Positions 22,501-33,386 of a stretch of 64,000 bases of DNA are shown here, piece after piece. Position numbers and translations under genes: made by a program. Source of the DNA: Deuterostichococcus epilithicus (taxonomy: Eukaryota > Chlorophyta > Trebouxiophyceae > Prasiolales > Stichococcaceae); contig JAVTLE010000014.1 of assembly GCA_033439295.1 (NCBI GenBank), positions 496,001 through 560,000 of the forward strand, in the 5' to 3' direction. Numbering within the stretch: position 1 is the first letter of the stretch; the number at the start of each line of letters is the position of its first letter. The notes beneath the pieces are model-generated. The model was not told the DNA's origin and made no database searches. It worked only from the letters and a program-made list of their open reading frames with translations.

Positions 22501-25500
22501 CACAGCCAGCGGTCTTTCTGACCATTCCCCTGAAAGCTAGGGTTTGAAAACCTTGAACCCTGAACACCCTGCGCGGCAGGGTCGTCCTCCAAGCGGGCAG
22601 GCAGCAGCTCAAGCCGCGGCTGGGGCTCGGGATCTGTGTCTGCCTCGGCCGATGAGGGGCCGCCGCCCAAGCCCAAGCGGCGGGGCATCGGCGCCGCGCT
22701 GTTCTCGGCGATCATGGGCCCCCGGAGGAAGGCAGCGGCGGCAAAGCCGGCGGCGGCGGCGCCCGCGCCGCCTGCGGCGGTCGGCACAGGTTGGCGCTCT
22801 TCTTGGCCAGCAGCTGCTTGCCGCATCCAAAAGAGGAGAGATTGTGCACAGGCCGCTGTCACTGGCCGCAGCAGACCCTGAAGAGTGATCGCCCCTCATG
22901 GTGCAGGTGCTGCAGAGTGGCAGCCACCATTGGCAGTGAGAAAGGGTGTCTGTCATGAAGCAAATGACAAAGACGCAGTGGAGGCGGGGATCAGCCAGCA
23001 AGTGGCAGCGTCAAGCAGCCCGAAAGGCCTTTCTTTTCAAGCTCCTTCGGCAACACACTTCCAAACCGCATCGTGTCCATGCTGCAGGCTCGGTGGCAGC
23101 GGGGGAGCAGCCGGCAAGCGGCAGCACCAAGCAGCTCGCGGGGCTGGGGCGTGCCGTGGGCATCTGGTCCCGCGCCTCGGGCAAGCTTTTCAGCCTGGAG
23201 GAGCGCATCAAGGACCAGGTGGGTTACGGCTCCCGGAGTCTAGGGTTTGACAGGATATGACAACACTTCTACATGGCCGTCGGCAGTTGGTTCTGCGCTC
23301 CCCAGCAAGCTGTCCAGCCTGGGGGAATGCATCGGGGACCTGGCGCATTATTGCTCTCGGAGTCTAGGGTCCGACAGGGTTGACAGGATGTGGCAAGACT
23401 TTCTACTTCCGTCGTCCGGTCCCGCGCCTCGGGCAAGCTGATCATGTTGGAAGAACACATCCAGGACCGGGTGGAGTTCCTGCTAGGGTTTGGAGATCAG
23501 TTGAGACGGGATAAGAACACGTTCGCTGATGCACAGCCTGGGGATGCTAGTTCACCTCAAGGTAACAGCATGCAAGACGGTCAGCGGCGCAGGCGGCGCC
23601 CGCGGGCTCTACAGCTGGCGCACGGTCCTGTGCCGTTGACAGCCTGCAAATTCCCCTCCAGATCAGTCAAGGTCTGAGACCGGGGCTCCACAGTTCAGCA
23701 TTCAGGCAGCGCATTGCTGGTTCTGGCCTGAGCACCCATGCGGGCGCTGGTGGGCTCGCTGATGCAGGTCAACAAGCGTGGCCAACCCCTTCAAATGGCC
23801 ACGCTTGTCTGCTGTTCGAGTGGCCATCCAGCACTTGTGCAGCAGGTCGCCGAGCACAGTAACAATGGAGTGGCAGGCAACGAGCAAGGAAAGCTGCAAT
23901 CGTCTGCGGAGGGGTGACAGCGTTCTTGGAGCTCCTGGACGGACTGACCCGTTCACTTCATCGAAAGCCAGCAGGCTAGCTGCAGCCCAGCGTTTGGCTT
24001 GAGCGGTGGAGGCGCTGGAGGCGCCCCTGCAGCAGAGCACCCCAGAGCCTTAGCTTCAGTCGCAAACCCTGAACATGTCAGTTCCGCTGTAAACCCTGCG
24101 CATTTCCAAATCGCAGGCGGAGGCAACCAGGCGGCAGACGCGGATGGTGAAAGTCCTGGAGGCGCGGGTCCGCCAGGGCGACGCCGCCCCCGAGGTGCTG
24201 GCCTCCGAGCAGTCGGCGCTGGCGTCAATGACGGAGCAGCTGACGAACATGACCTCTGAGTTCCGGACGCTGTATCGCGGGTGAGACAGAGCTGAGGGCG
24301 TGGGACGTAGCGGAACCTCTTATCGTGTGCCTATGCTGCCGGCAGGCTTCAGCTTGGCATGCTGTAGCGCCTCTGCACGGAATGCAGTGTATCGTGTGTA
24401 TTGCTTATGGCGCAAATCTAACAGCGGCCGCCGCAGCAGCCAAGGCAAAACGACAATGGTCCCACTGGGCGCACCGTCTGATGCTGCTGCCGGAGACACA
24501 CCTCGGCCCGCCTGAGCGCCGCTCGTCCTGGTCTGTCGCAGGGTGCTGGGCGGAATCACGGGCCGGAAGAAGCGTGTGACCACCCGCACGCTGCCGCGGA
24601 AGAAGGCGCTGCGCCGAGCCATCGTCGAGGGCCAGACCCCGGAGCAGGCGGCGGCCATGCAGGCAGCCCAGGTGCGACGCATGCTCTCGCACAGCAGGCT
24701 GCACTGGTGTCCTGCGCTGTTGACGCCTTTGGCTCTGTGGGATGAGGGGGCTCTGCAGTGCAGATGTCTTGGGGTCCCCAAGCCGACCTGCGAGCGATGC
24801 CTCCCGATGGTTTCCTTCCCGTTCCTCTTCACCCAGGCGGCGGCGCAGCCGGTAAGCGCGGCGGTCACAGACGCCGCGGCGGCGGCCGAGCTGGCCGNCG
24901 GCGGCGACGCCGGCGGGGCAGCTGACGCGGCTGCGGACGCTGCGGACGACGTCGAGAGCAGCGTCACTGCAGCCGCCAACAAGGCCGTAGCAGCAGGGCT
25001 GGTGGGATTGCCCTGGCTTTGACTCTGCCTCATGTCAGTGCTGTGACTGCATTTTCAGTCATGCCACAGGTTCAAGTGCACGCTGCTTGTACTGTCACTC
25101 CAGTGCCTGTGTGACATACAGTGCACATGCAGTGACTTCCGCCCTGCTACGAACCACCAAGTGTCGAGCTTGTCCTGCTGCAAAATGTTGATGGCCCTTT
25201 CAACCGCATAACATGCTGAGGTGGGGTTCCGTCCTTGGCCCGCAGCGTTTCACGGGGCAGGCACTGGGCATCGCGACCGGCATGGTGGCATCCATAGAGG
25301 GGCAGGCAGAGGCGGCACGGGCACGCGGCCGCGAGTCCGCCGCGGCGCAGGTGAGCAGCGCTCAGGGTTTAGGGTTCAGGGCGAGCCGCGCTGCATCCGC
25401 GACATGAGGCACCAGCTGCACTGCTGCTTGTGGGTCTGCTGCTCCGCTAGGACAGCTGGTTGCCGCGCTGTCATCCAGCGCAAAAGGCAGGCTGCACGTG

Positions 25501-28500
25501 CCTGCTGTCCCCCCCCCGAGAACATTCGGCTGGATGAACCGTGCAACTCTCAAGCTGTGCTCGTATATCCCCTTCTGGCAGGTCAAGGCAGCAGCGGAGG
25601 CGAGCCGCACTATGAGCGAGCAGCGGCGCGGCGCCTCCCCGGTGGCCGTCTCTCGCTCTGGCACCACCATCAACGTGCGGCCCACCACCAGCCCACAGTC
25701 CACAGATCCGCCCGCCATGCTTGTGCTGTGCAGGCACAAATATAGTCTCCCTGGAGTCCCCAGCCTGAAGGGCCGGACTGGGGGTGGTCTCAAAACCACT
25801 TCCTGCTTCCGGACTGAACGTTACTTAATGCCGCCGGTCGGCCGCCTTGTTGCTGCAGACAGCGTGCAACTTCGGCAGCCTGTTGAAGGCCTAGTGATCT
25901 GATGTCGGGCCATCTGATGTCCGTTTCACTCGTCGCCGACAGTGTCCGTCATGTGGGACGGGACCACCAAGGCGGCGGTGTGTCTCACCGCTGCCCGCCA
26001 AAACAGCACCCTGGTCACAGCACCTCTCCCCCAGGGCTGCAGCAGCAGCGGCACACGCAGGCAGCAACACGTGCCCCCGGGGCGTGTACGGGCAGAATCA
26101 CAAGCTGCAGATAATGCAGTCACAGTGCAGCCGGCACACCAGATTCCAGTCAATAATGCCTGTCTGAGGCACAGCCCAATGCCCTCACGAGAACCAAGAC
26201 TCAAATCCTGCTCTTCCTGGCAGGCGGACACGCATCGCAGTTGCCACCGCGTGCTTTCTTGGAGTCGCTGCGGGTTTGATCATTAAACCGCGTCTGATTG
26301 GCAACCCCTTATGAAGCCTTCTGAATTGTTGTTCCCTTTCAGGCGGACTCGGACCTGCGGGTGCTGTCACGCGCATACATGGAGATGCTGCGGGACCTCA
26401 GCCCGCCGCTCAGCACGGCCAGCCGCTGGTCTGCCACTCGCGAGCGAATCCGCACCGACCCGCGCTACACGGTGGGTCCTTAAACAGAAATCAAACCTCT
26501 GGAGGTCATCTGCAGCCTCTAGGGGCAGGTGCAGGACTGTTGACACTGGAGAGGCACAAGCAGATCGCTGGCGGCAACCAGCCGCTGGCTTTTCCCAAGT
26601 GCTGCAGACATGGTGCCGCATGCAGCGATGTGCGGCGGCCGGCGCAGCGGCCGGTGCATCCATCTGACTTTCCAGACTCCCGCCTTTCAGATGCTATATC
26701 CATTGCTGCCGCTTGCCTTGCAGGCGGTGCCGGCAGCGCAGCGGGAGAAGCTGTTCAGCACCTACATGCAGGCGGTACAGCAGCTGCAGGTGCAGGCTCA
26801 GGAGCGCGCCGCTCGAGCCCGCGCCGGCTTCCAGGTGAGAGGCAACCGCACAACAGCACCATGTCATGCAAGTTTTTTGAATGCAAATGAGGCATGCATG
26901 GCGGACGGCACAAATGAGATCTGCCCTCACATAGCGCCCATGCTGGGGCCACAGCCGCCGCGAGCCCGCCACACGCAGCCTGCATAGCCCTTATGACCTG
27001 GCCAGGCTGGTCCACACCTGACCTGACGGCCTTCACCTGACGCATGCGGGCAGCGAGGGTGCAGGGCACCGACACTGGGAAGCCAGCCACAGGCCCGGCT
27101 GCGCCTTTTCCACACCTTTCCAACACGCACACCAGAACTCTCGAACTACAGACCCCAGCAAACCCTGAACCCTGCACAGGAGCTGCTGCGGGAGGCCAAC
27201 ATCGGCGCGGAGAGCACCTGGGAGGACGCGCGGCCGATCCTGGAGCTCAACCCCACCTTTGTGGCGCTGCCGGAGGCGGAGCGCCGCCTGGCGTTCGACG
27301 CCGCCGTCGCCGAGAAGCGGCGCCGCGCTGCCGCCAGCAGCACTGGGGACACCGCATTCCGGCAGCTGCTGGTGGAGCTGTCGCCGCCCATCACAGCCGC
27401 ATCGACCTGGGCCTCCGTCAAGCGCGCGGTGAGGACTCTTGCGTTCCCTTCCTTCTCCTCGTCGTCATTGATTTTCCCCCCTTCCGCCAGCAGCACGGGG
27501 GGACACCGCCTGCCGGCAGCTGCTCGTTGCGGTGTCGCCGCGCGTCACAGCATCCCCAACCTGGGCTCCCGCCAAGAGCGCAGTGAGGGCTTTCTCCACA
27601 GGGTTTAGGGTTTAGTGTTTCGAGCACGAGGTGTAGACAGTGTGCCGAGAGGTGGCTGCCAGGGGGCGCAGCCAGCACGCTCGGGAGCAGTAGATCCCGG
27701 CAGCGGGTCCTGGACTCGGCATGAGGGCAGCCACTGTCCCAGCGGTCGATCATGCCGCTTGGCGCCGCTGGCGCCGCTCCTGCCACCCTGCTGGCTGCTG
27801 TCAGACATCCTGCAGCATGTTGCAGCATGTGCTGCCAGGGCGCCAGCCAGGTCCAGGGCCCAGAGAGTCTCACAACGCACTGCCCGAGCCACAGCCGCTC
27901 TGCACAGCATGCGGTCTGCGTCCACAGCCCGCAAGGGCTGACTAGGCTGCGTGTCACAACTCGGTCAGGTGAACATTTACAAAAAATAATCCAGTGAAAA
28001 CATCAAATCCTGAGGAACTGCACCTTTGCGAATGCGCAGGCGTGGGTGGACTCGCGCTTTGACGCCGTCAGCGAGGACCGGCGGCGGGAGCTGTTTGAGA
28101 CATACCGGGCCATGGTGGCGGAGGAAGCCGCTCCGGCGCCCGCGGCAGCGCAGGTGCGCCTGGACCCTGTAGGCTGTTCTCGCTTCTTGTGGCTAATGTG
28201 CTGCAGGGTGGGACGCCTCAGGACCACGGCAAATGGCGCACATCAGTGTGTTTTCCATCTGTTGGGCCCTTGTGGACCACCCTGCAGCATTCATAAGCAT
28301 GTGTGCATGCATATGCAAGGCGATTGTGGCAGCATCCTGCGGCACCCAAAACGGCGCAACGTCACTCTGCGTGCATCCCGGTCTCAAGGTCGGCAGTGCA
28401 CCACCGCCACCAGCTGCTCCTCGGATTGGCTGCTCCTGACGATCCCGTCTTGACAATCCTCAGACCCACGGCGGCGGCGGCAGCAGCGGCGGCGGCGGCT

Positions 28501-28801
28501 CGACCGACCTGGCCACCCTTGCAGAGGAGCGGCAGCGCATTGCCGCGCAGCTGGCGCAGCTGGATGCCCAGGAGCGGGCGCTGCGGAAAAAGGTGGGCTT
28601 CTTTACTACTGCGCAATTCTCAAAGCAGTACCTGCATGGACACATCGCCAGGGCGCCTGTCGGCAGGCGTGGTGGCCGCAGTCTTGTCGACCTGCCCGCC
28701 CCTCAAGACTGCCTGCTTCGGTGGATGCCTGCTGACTGTGCGGGCTGGCATGCATCCAGGAGTCGATCAACAGCAACGGCGTGCTGCCGGACGCTGAGTG
28801 A
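16564..28801 (+). CDS. STN7/STN8-family thylakoid kinase fused in frame to an FF-domain region
   Basis: Best single model: 25 exons, about 1127 aa. Residues 1-76 are a transit-peptide-like exon (16564-16791). Residues 77-407 are a kinase of the Stt7/STN7-STN8 family. Residues about 408-870 are a low-complexity linker. Residues about 871-1071 carry three FF domains, followed by a Gly-rich, coiled-coil tail. Linker and FF exons: 21545-21720, 21990-22156, 22580-22789, 23088-23218, 24117-24280, 24542-24671, 24837-25001, 25246-25350, 25582-25722, 26343-26471, 26724-26834, 27180-27428, 28040-28153, 28464-28592, 28760-28801. All junction phases agree and the total is divisible by three. If the donor at 21044 is not used, the kinase ends at a TAG (21056-21058) as a 411-aa enzyme. 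The FF part would then need its own start, yet its first 140 or so codons contain no ATG. The fusion is inference; both modules are well supported. Confidence 0.65.
17051..17064 (+). other. 14-nt microexon after a GC-AG intron
   Basis: The exon ggcaagtgttcgag is flanked by gcag and gtaaga. It gives the expected glycine-loop sequence SYGQVFEG only if the preceding exon ends at 16916, just before GCGAGT, that is, at a GC donor. The GT donor three bases downstream (16920) would shift the frame and destroy the conserved QVFEGVL. This makes the upstream intron a GC-AG intron. Confidence 0.75.
17880..18880 (+). repeat. Decayed tandem copies of kinase exon ends inside introns
   Basis: The true exon starts at 18003 with ggcgcggagcagatgggg; a copy lies in the intron at about 17887 (ggcgcgaagcaggtgggg). 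The true exon end near 18115-18150 (gccaccatgcgcctcac then ggcctgtggctg and GT) recurs at about 18237-18275 and 18365-18402, each with the equivalent of the donor. The acceptor side at 18838-18855 (gcagatatggcagtacga) has a copy at about 18754. All copies are diverged and some carry stops. Confidence 0.75.
21059..21100 (+). repeat. Short tandem repeat after the alternative kinase stop
   Basis: Three imperfect copies of a ten- to fourteen-base unit built around tgccctccgRt, directly after the TAG that would end a kinase-only product. Confidence 0.6.
23219..23480 (+). repeat. Two decayed copies of the exon 23088-23218 3' end plus intron start
   Basis: The genuine exon end encodes SRASGKLFSLEERIKDQ followed by GT. 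Related sequences follow at about 23290-23345 and about 23410-23475; the second still reads SRASGKLIMLEEHIQD. Between copies the intron segment is also repeated (gagtctagggt, tgacaggat, then a tctac-ccgtcg stretch). The repeat unit therefore spans the exon-intron junction and is roughly 120-140 bp. Confidence 0.8.
25365..25376 (+). repeat. Telomere-type word in intron near a donor
   Basis: gggtttagggtt begins 15 bases after the donor at 25351. It is one of many such words in this window. Confidence 0.7.
27331..27592 (+). repeat. Duplicated exon end and donor in the FF region
   Basis: The end of exon 27180-27428 (from ccgccagcagcactggggac to the donor gtgagg) is repeated at about 27486-27588, beginning ccgccagcagcacgggggga and ending gcgcagtgaggg. 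The copy shows substitutions and small indels. It lies wholly in the following intron and is followed at 27600 by telomere-type words. Confidence 0.85.
27600..27615 (+). repeat. Telomere-type repeat in intron
   Basis: agggtttagggtttag, slightly more than two TTTAGGG units, directly after the duplicated donor copy described at 27486-27588. Confidence 0.75.
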
Positions 28802-30092
28802 GGCACCCCCCGCGTCCTGCTGTGAGCTGGGAGCGGGCATGCTGCTGAGCCAGGCTGCCTGCCGCTGCACCTCGCTGGCACCACCAGGCCAGTGCAAGGC
28901 GCTGCCCTGCGATGCGCACCAGAAACGACGATGCTTCGCTGGAGGGCCGCAAGAGAGGGGGGAGATGCAAAGAGACTGATGCGTCAGAGATCGCACGTTG
29001 CATCTCGAACGAGGCCCGGCTGCTGCGGCGCACGAGAGTCCGCATTGCAAGAGTCTGACCACAGATTTTGTGCATGATGATCGTTTCGTATATTTTTGCG
29101 CCGACGCCTGTGCCAGGCCACCCCGTGAACTAGTCACGTTGGCCGGCAATGTGGACGGCGTGTGTACTCCAACTTTTGAGTTTCGTATTGGCAAGTTGAT
29201 TGGCCTAAGTCGGCGAATTTTTCTCCACTGGCTGTAACTCCCATTATTTGTTGCTACGCTGTGGCTCTTGCAGTCCCAGCCCATGCGATGATGATTCGCT
29301 TGGTGCCGCTCCTACAGTTGTCGCCCTGTAGAGTTTCGGCCCTGCTGCTTGTGGTAGCTTTCAATACAAGTATTCTTTGAATTCAGATGTGTGGCTGCCC
29401 ACACATCTGAAGGCATACAAACATGCACAACACCAGGACAAATACCATCATTCTGATGAATCGTTTTGGCAGCACGACCAGTCCTGACCAAGTTCAGTGA
29501 CAAGCAGACATAATCTCGAGACAAGTGAAACATGCACGGGCGGCGCTTTCTGCGCCTAGTTCACGCCCGGCGGTCAGTGTGCACGGTCCTGATGCGCCAT
29601 TAGCCGCAAGTTCAATGCATGCTCTGTGGGTGTGGACCCGAAGCATCGTTGCCACACACATGCGGCCTGAACACGTGAAGGTGAGTTGTGCTCTGCGTCA
29701 CAGCGTCTGAACCCGGCGGACCCGAACGCCGCCACCTGAGACGCTGCCAAGTGTCTGAGGCTCTTCTCGCTCCGCCTCACAGTCGGATGTCGTTATGCCA
29801 TGGTGACGCTGTGTGACATGCGCCGGAAAGGGCGGTGGGCACTGCGCCGCGCAGTCAGACGGAGCAGCGGGCGCAGCTGGCTGATGGGTGGAAGTGGCGG
29901 CCCCCATGCACCTGCGGAAGTCAGCGACCTCTGTCGTCAGGCTTGAGGGTTCGAATTCCATCTGCACCGCTGCAGCACCTCGAGAGGCGCGGTGGAGACA
30001 GGCTGACCTGCACGAAAGCAAACCACCCCCACCCGCTCCTTGTTTTTCCCCACGTGCTGGATGTTGTTGACACGTTCGTGCATCAACTGTCC
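28802..30092. other. Convergent intergenic region
   Basis: About 1.3 kb between the stop of the kinase-FF gene (plus) and the stop of the glutamine synthetase homologue (minus), so both 3' ends lie here. The stretch at about 29.05-29.5 kb is visibly more AT-rich than the genes. I see no coding exon, tRNA or mobile element. Confidence 0.5.
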
Positions 30093-33000
30093 TCATCGTG
30101 AAATGTGCACCTGCTGTCCCACGGCAGCCGCCGCAGCGCCCGGCGACGCCGGCGCGCTGGTGGCCTCGCTGAAGGAGCCGCCGGCGCCAAAGTTGTCCGA
30201 CGACTCCCCCACCGCGAGGTAGGCGGGCGGCTGCGGCGGCGTGTCGGGCGCAAAGGCCTCCAGCACGTCCATCTCGTCGAGGATCGCCGAGGACAGCGCC
30301 TCCGACTCCGACTGCTCCGGCTGGCCAGCCTGCAGGATGGCATGATGCAATGCAAGTTTGAGCATGTACAGGCCGGTAGAAGAGCCTAGTGTTGGGGCTG
30401 AGGCGTTTGGAGGTCAAATCATGCAGTGTGGCAGCTCCATATCGTCCGCCGACGTCAGCGGCGGGCGCCGCCCCGCACCGCCGGCGCCCGTCGGTCCCGT
30501 CGGTGGCTGCAGAGCATCACGCCGGCATCTCCGAGTGTCGCAGCTCCAGTGCAGAGTGTCGTTTGTTTTCTGGCAGCACCCACCTGGCCGGCGGACGGCA
30601 GCGGCAGCCCCCCTGTGGTGGCCACCAGCATCATGGAGGCAAGGTACGGGTCCATGTTGGCAGCAGGGCGGCGGTCCTCGTACCCCCCGCAACGCTCCAG
30701 CAGCAAGCCGTGCGGAATGCTGACGCTGGCGGCGCGGTTCTCCAGGCCCCAGGTGAAGGCCATAAGGGCGCTGGTCCTGCGGCAAGGCAAGGGGGGATCC
30801 GGTGAGGAACTGAGGGGTTGGCTGCAGACCGACACCGCTGTCCCTGCTGGGTCAGCTTGCACAAGGTATGCAAACCTTGTGCATGCCAGCATGCCAGTGG
30901 CGCAGGCCGCTGCGGGGCGGCCCCAGGAGCCGATGCCTGCATGCAGATTGTGCATGCACATGCGTAGGAATGCGGCACCTGCGCCCCCGAGTTCATCTGA
31001 TTGCAGCAGATCCCAGGCAACAGGCGGCAGGACGGAGAGCACACTTATCGCGGCCGGTGAGACGGCGGTCGTTGCCGGAGCCATACAGCATGATGTGCTG
31101 CATGTGGGCGGCCGACAGGGCGCGAACGTGCGCCTGAACGGCAAACCAGCCCTTGCCAGGCTCCCGGGTGTCGCGTGTGCTGAAAGTTATGGGCGCACCG
31201 CTGCCACTCCAGCTACCAGGCACCTGTCAGATGGAGCAGAATTTGTCAATAGTACATCAAACATGCAGTCCGGTCTTCTCGAATGTACTATGGAGGAGCA
31301 AACTTGCTGGAGCGCAGTGGCGGCAATGCAAATCAGATGCACCGGAGGACGCACCGTGCGCACGACAGAATATGCAGCATTGTGAGGCTGTGGCATGGAG
31401 CCTGGCGCGCTGACACGCTTCCAGGGTGCAGCGGCGCAGAAAGGAGGGTATCAGCCATTCCCAGCTTGGGTTCGCATGCACAGAGGAAGGGCGCACTGGT
31501 TTGGGGTCCAGGCTGGCGATCAGTTGAAAGTGCTCCGACAGGCGATGCAGGATGAAGCGGCTCATCCACAGCTGGTCGGCAAACTCGATGCCGGAGCAGG
31601 GCCCTATGCTGTACGACCACTGCCCAGGCACTGACTCCGCCTGGCAGCCTGCACAGTCGAAATGACGCGTGAGGTCGAGCTATGGTCACGTCCTTGGCAG
31701 GCACATGCAGCAGCGGCCCGGCCATTGCTGGCCATCTGCTGCAGGGGCCGAGGCAGCTGCAGAACTTCCACTTGCAGCACCACGGGAATCGCTTTGCCGC
31801 AGCTCGACTGCAAGAGTAAAAACCCCACGATGTAAGCCTCGAGACGGCTCAGCACGGTCTCACCTGTGATGTCGATGCCGGCGTGCAAGCATGCCCGCAT
31901 GTGGGCTTCGCTGAACTGCCGCCCCGCAACGTGCGCATGTCCCACATTGCAGTAGGAGCCTGGTGACGGCGGCTGGTTCTGCGCCGGCGGCCATTTCCGT
32001 TCTGACGCCTGCTTGCTTGCCTCCTGCTGTGGCCAGCCTGCGGACGCATGTATCGCGAGGGTCTCAACGACTCGAAGCATGACTGCAGCATTCGTTCAGG
32101 CGGTGGCAGGTTATGGGCGCTGGAGCCGGGCACGGCATCATCACGTCACGTAGCGGTGCAGCTTGGCGAGTTCTCTGGCAATAGCGCACCCAGGGGCCAG
32201 CGCGTCGCCGGGTCCAGCAGCGTGTACTGCTGCTCGACCGCGAAGCTGGGGTCGACGCCGGCGGCGGCCGCCAGCACCGCAGCGGCGGGCGCGCGGTTGT
32301 TCGACGCATGCGGCGCTGATCCGCCAATGCTGCCATGGTCCTGCACGCTCGGCGGCGTGTGCACATCGCACAGCACCAGGACGTGGGTGCCCGCGCGGAA
32401 GGGGTCCGGGTAGACAGCCCGTGGCTTGAGGCACAGCACCGAGGTGCCGACGGTCGCCTGTTGCAGCACGGGCAAGATTGGTGTCAAGCCGGGACACGGC
32501 TAGCACGCTCGGGGGACAACAGACTACTTGCGAGTGTCTCACACAAGTCGGAAGACGGATCAGGCCCCCGGCAGCGTGTGCTCGTGTGCAGCAAAGTCCC
32601 AGCTGGAGCTCAGCAGGCAGGCTAGTCTGTCCGGCGCTCCGCCAGAGTTTCGGTCCAGCATTGCGTTGCTTCAGACTGCGGTGCCCAGTTGGTCTGACCG
32701 TGTGCGTCGCTACACAGCCGCGAAGATGCCCTTTGCTTGGCCCGCAAGATAGGGCCTTCGCACCGCCCCACGTGAGACACCGGGTGCACAGGAGCAAGAG
32801 CGGTCCGCGTGCGTTTGGCCGCGCATCATGCGACTCAGGCCGGAGCTGGGCCTGAAGGGGCGGCGCGCAAGGCGGACAGACTCATGGCAACCGGCGTGAC
32901 GTTGTTTTCATGGTACAGACCATGACGTTGGGAGAAAACCTCGGTGCAAGCTGTTGCTGGCAGCGCGCTCGTCCGACACGGCCGGAGACAGGATGACCGA

Positions 33001-33386
33001 ATCTAGACGCTAAGAGAGTAAGGGCATGGTGGCGAGGACGGGCGCCCGCGGCAGGCGCCGCGTGGCTTGCCCTGCCGTGCCCAGGGTGACAGCGCGATTC
33101 AGTCAGCCGGGGGGCCCACCTGGTTGGTGAGCGAACCGTCGTATGTCCAAACCGGGCACTCCTCCGGCGTGGTTGGCACAAAGTCCAGCACCCGGGTCCT
33201 GGACCTCAGGTCGCCGCCGGTGCCGCCCAGGAAAACATACTCGGCCATGGTCTTGCCCCGCAGGTTGCAACGCTGCTCGAGGGGGCTGCTGGCTGGGACC
33301 GCCGAATTGCATGGCGTTGCATGCACCTGGTCCAATCTGGCCGGCATGGCGAGCCCCGCCACGGCCTCACACTCGCCGCTGACCAT
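30093..33386 (-). CDS. Glutamine synthetase (type II) homologue, probable pseudoenzyme
   Basis: Exons, minus strand: 33386-33120, 32457-32190, 32001-31864, 31648-31497, 31223-31045, 30776-30584, 30329-30093. Phases close and give 477 aa. Fold landmarks run in family order: AEYVFLGGTGGDLRSRTR, VWTYDGSLTNQ, DPFRAGTHVLVLCD, VEQQYTLLD, HMRACLHAGIDITG, PGQWSYSIGPCSGI, SRFILHRLSEHF, DPKP, REPGKGW, RRLTG, NRAASVSIP, and YEDRRPAANMDP. Many residues that bind metal or catalyse in type II enzymes are changed. EQE is EQQ (Gln166), QWEF is QWSY (Ser236), the HTNFST histidine is Pro286, TGxHET is TGRDKT (Asp334, Lys335), and IRIPR is VSIPH. The C-terminus adds about 70 Ala/Ser/Glu-rich residues. Classic ammonia-to-glutamine activity is unlikely. 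The start may lie upstream, because the frame stays open to 33515. Confidence 0.85.

Larger units (their letters stand above)
26343..28153 (+). other. Three FF domains
   Basis: FF domains are short four-helix protein-interaction modules, known mostly from splicing and transcription proteins such as Prp40 and TCERG1. FF1 runs from 26343 to 26834 (YMEMLRDLSPP, then RTDPRYT, and AAQREKLFSTYMQ). FF2 lies in 27180 to about 27320 (FQELLREANIG, then STWEDARPILE, LNPTF, and EAERRLAF). FF3 starts in the same exon (FRQLLVELSPPI, STWASVKR) and ends in 28040-28153 (DSRFDAVSEDRRRELFETY). The paired aromatic residues that name the domain are present at the ends of each unit. Confidence 0.8.

Noticed and set aside
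22437-22862. Minus-strand frames opposite the kinase-FF linker
   Set aside because: Shadow of the plus-strand exon 22580-22789, which has correct phase with both neighbours.
23700-23770. Possible small exon RALVGSLMQ before a GT
   Set aside because: An in-frame TGA precedes it and no acceptor has a fitting phase.
25940-25980. Possible exon SVMWDGTTKAA in the FF region
   Set aside because: Phase does not fit the exon ending at 25722, and skipping it keeps the frame.
29880-29970. GGTTCGAATTCC, a possible tRNA T-arm
   Set aside because: No acceptor stem or anticodon arm can be drawn around it.
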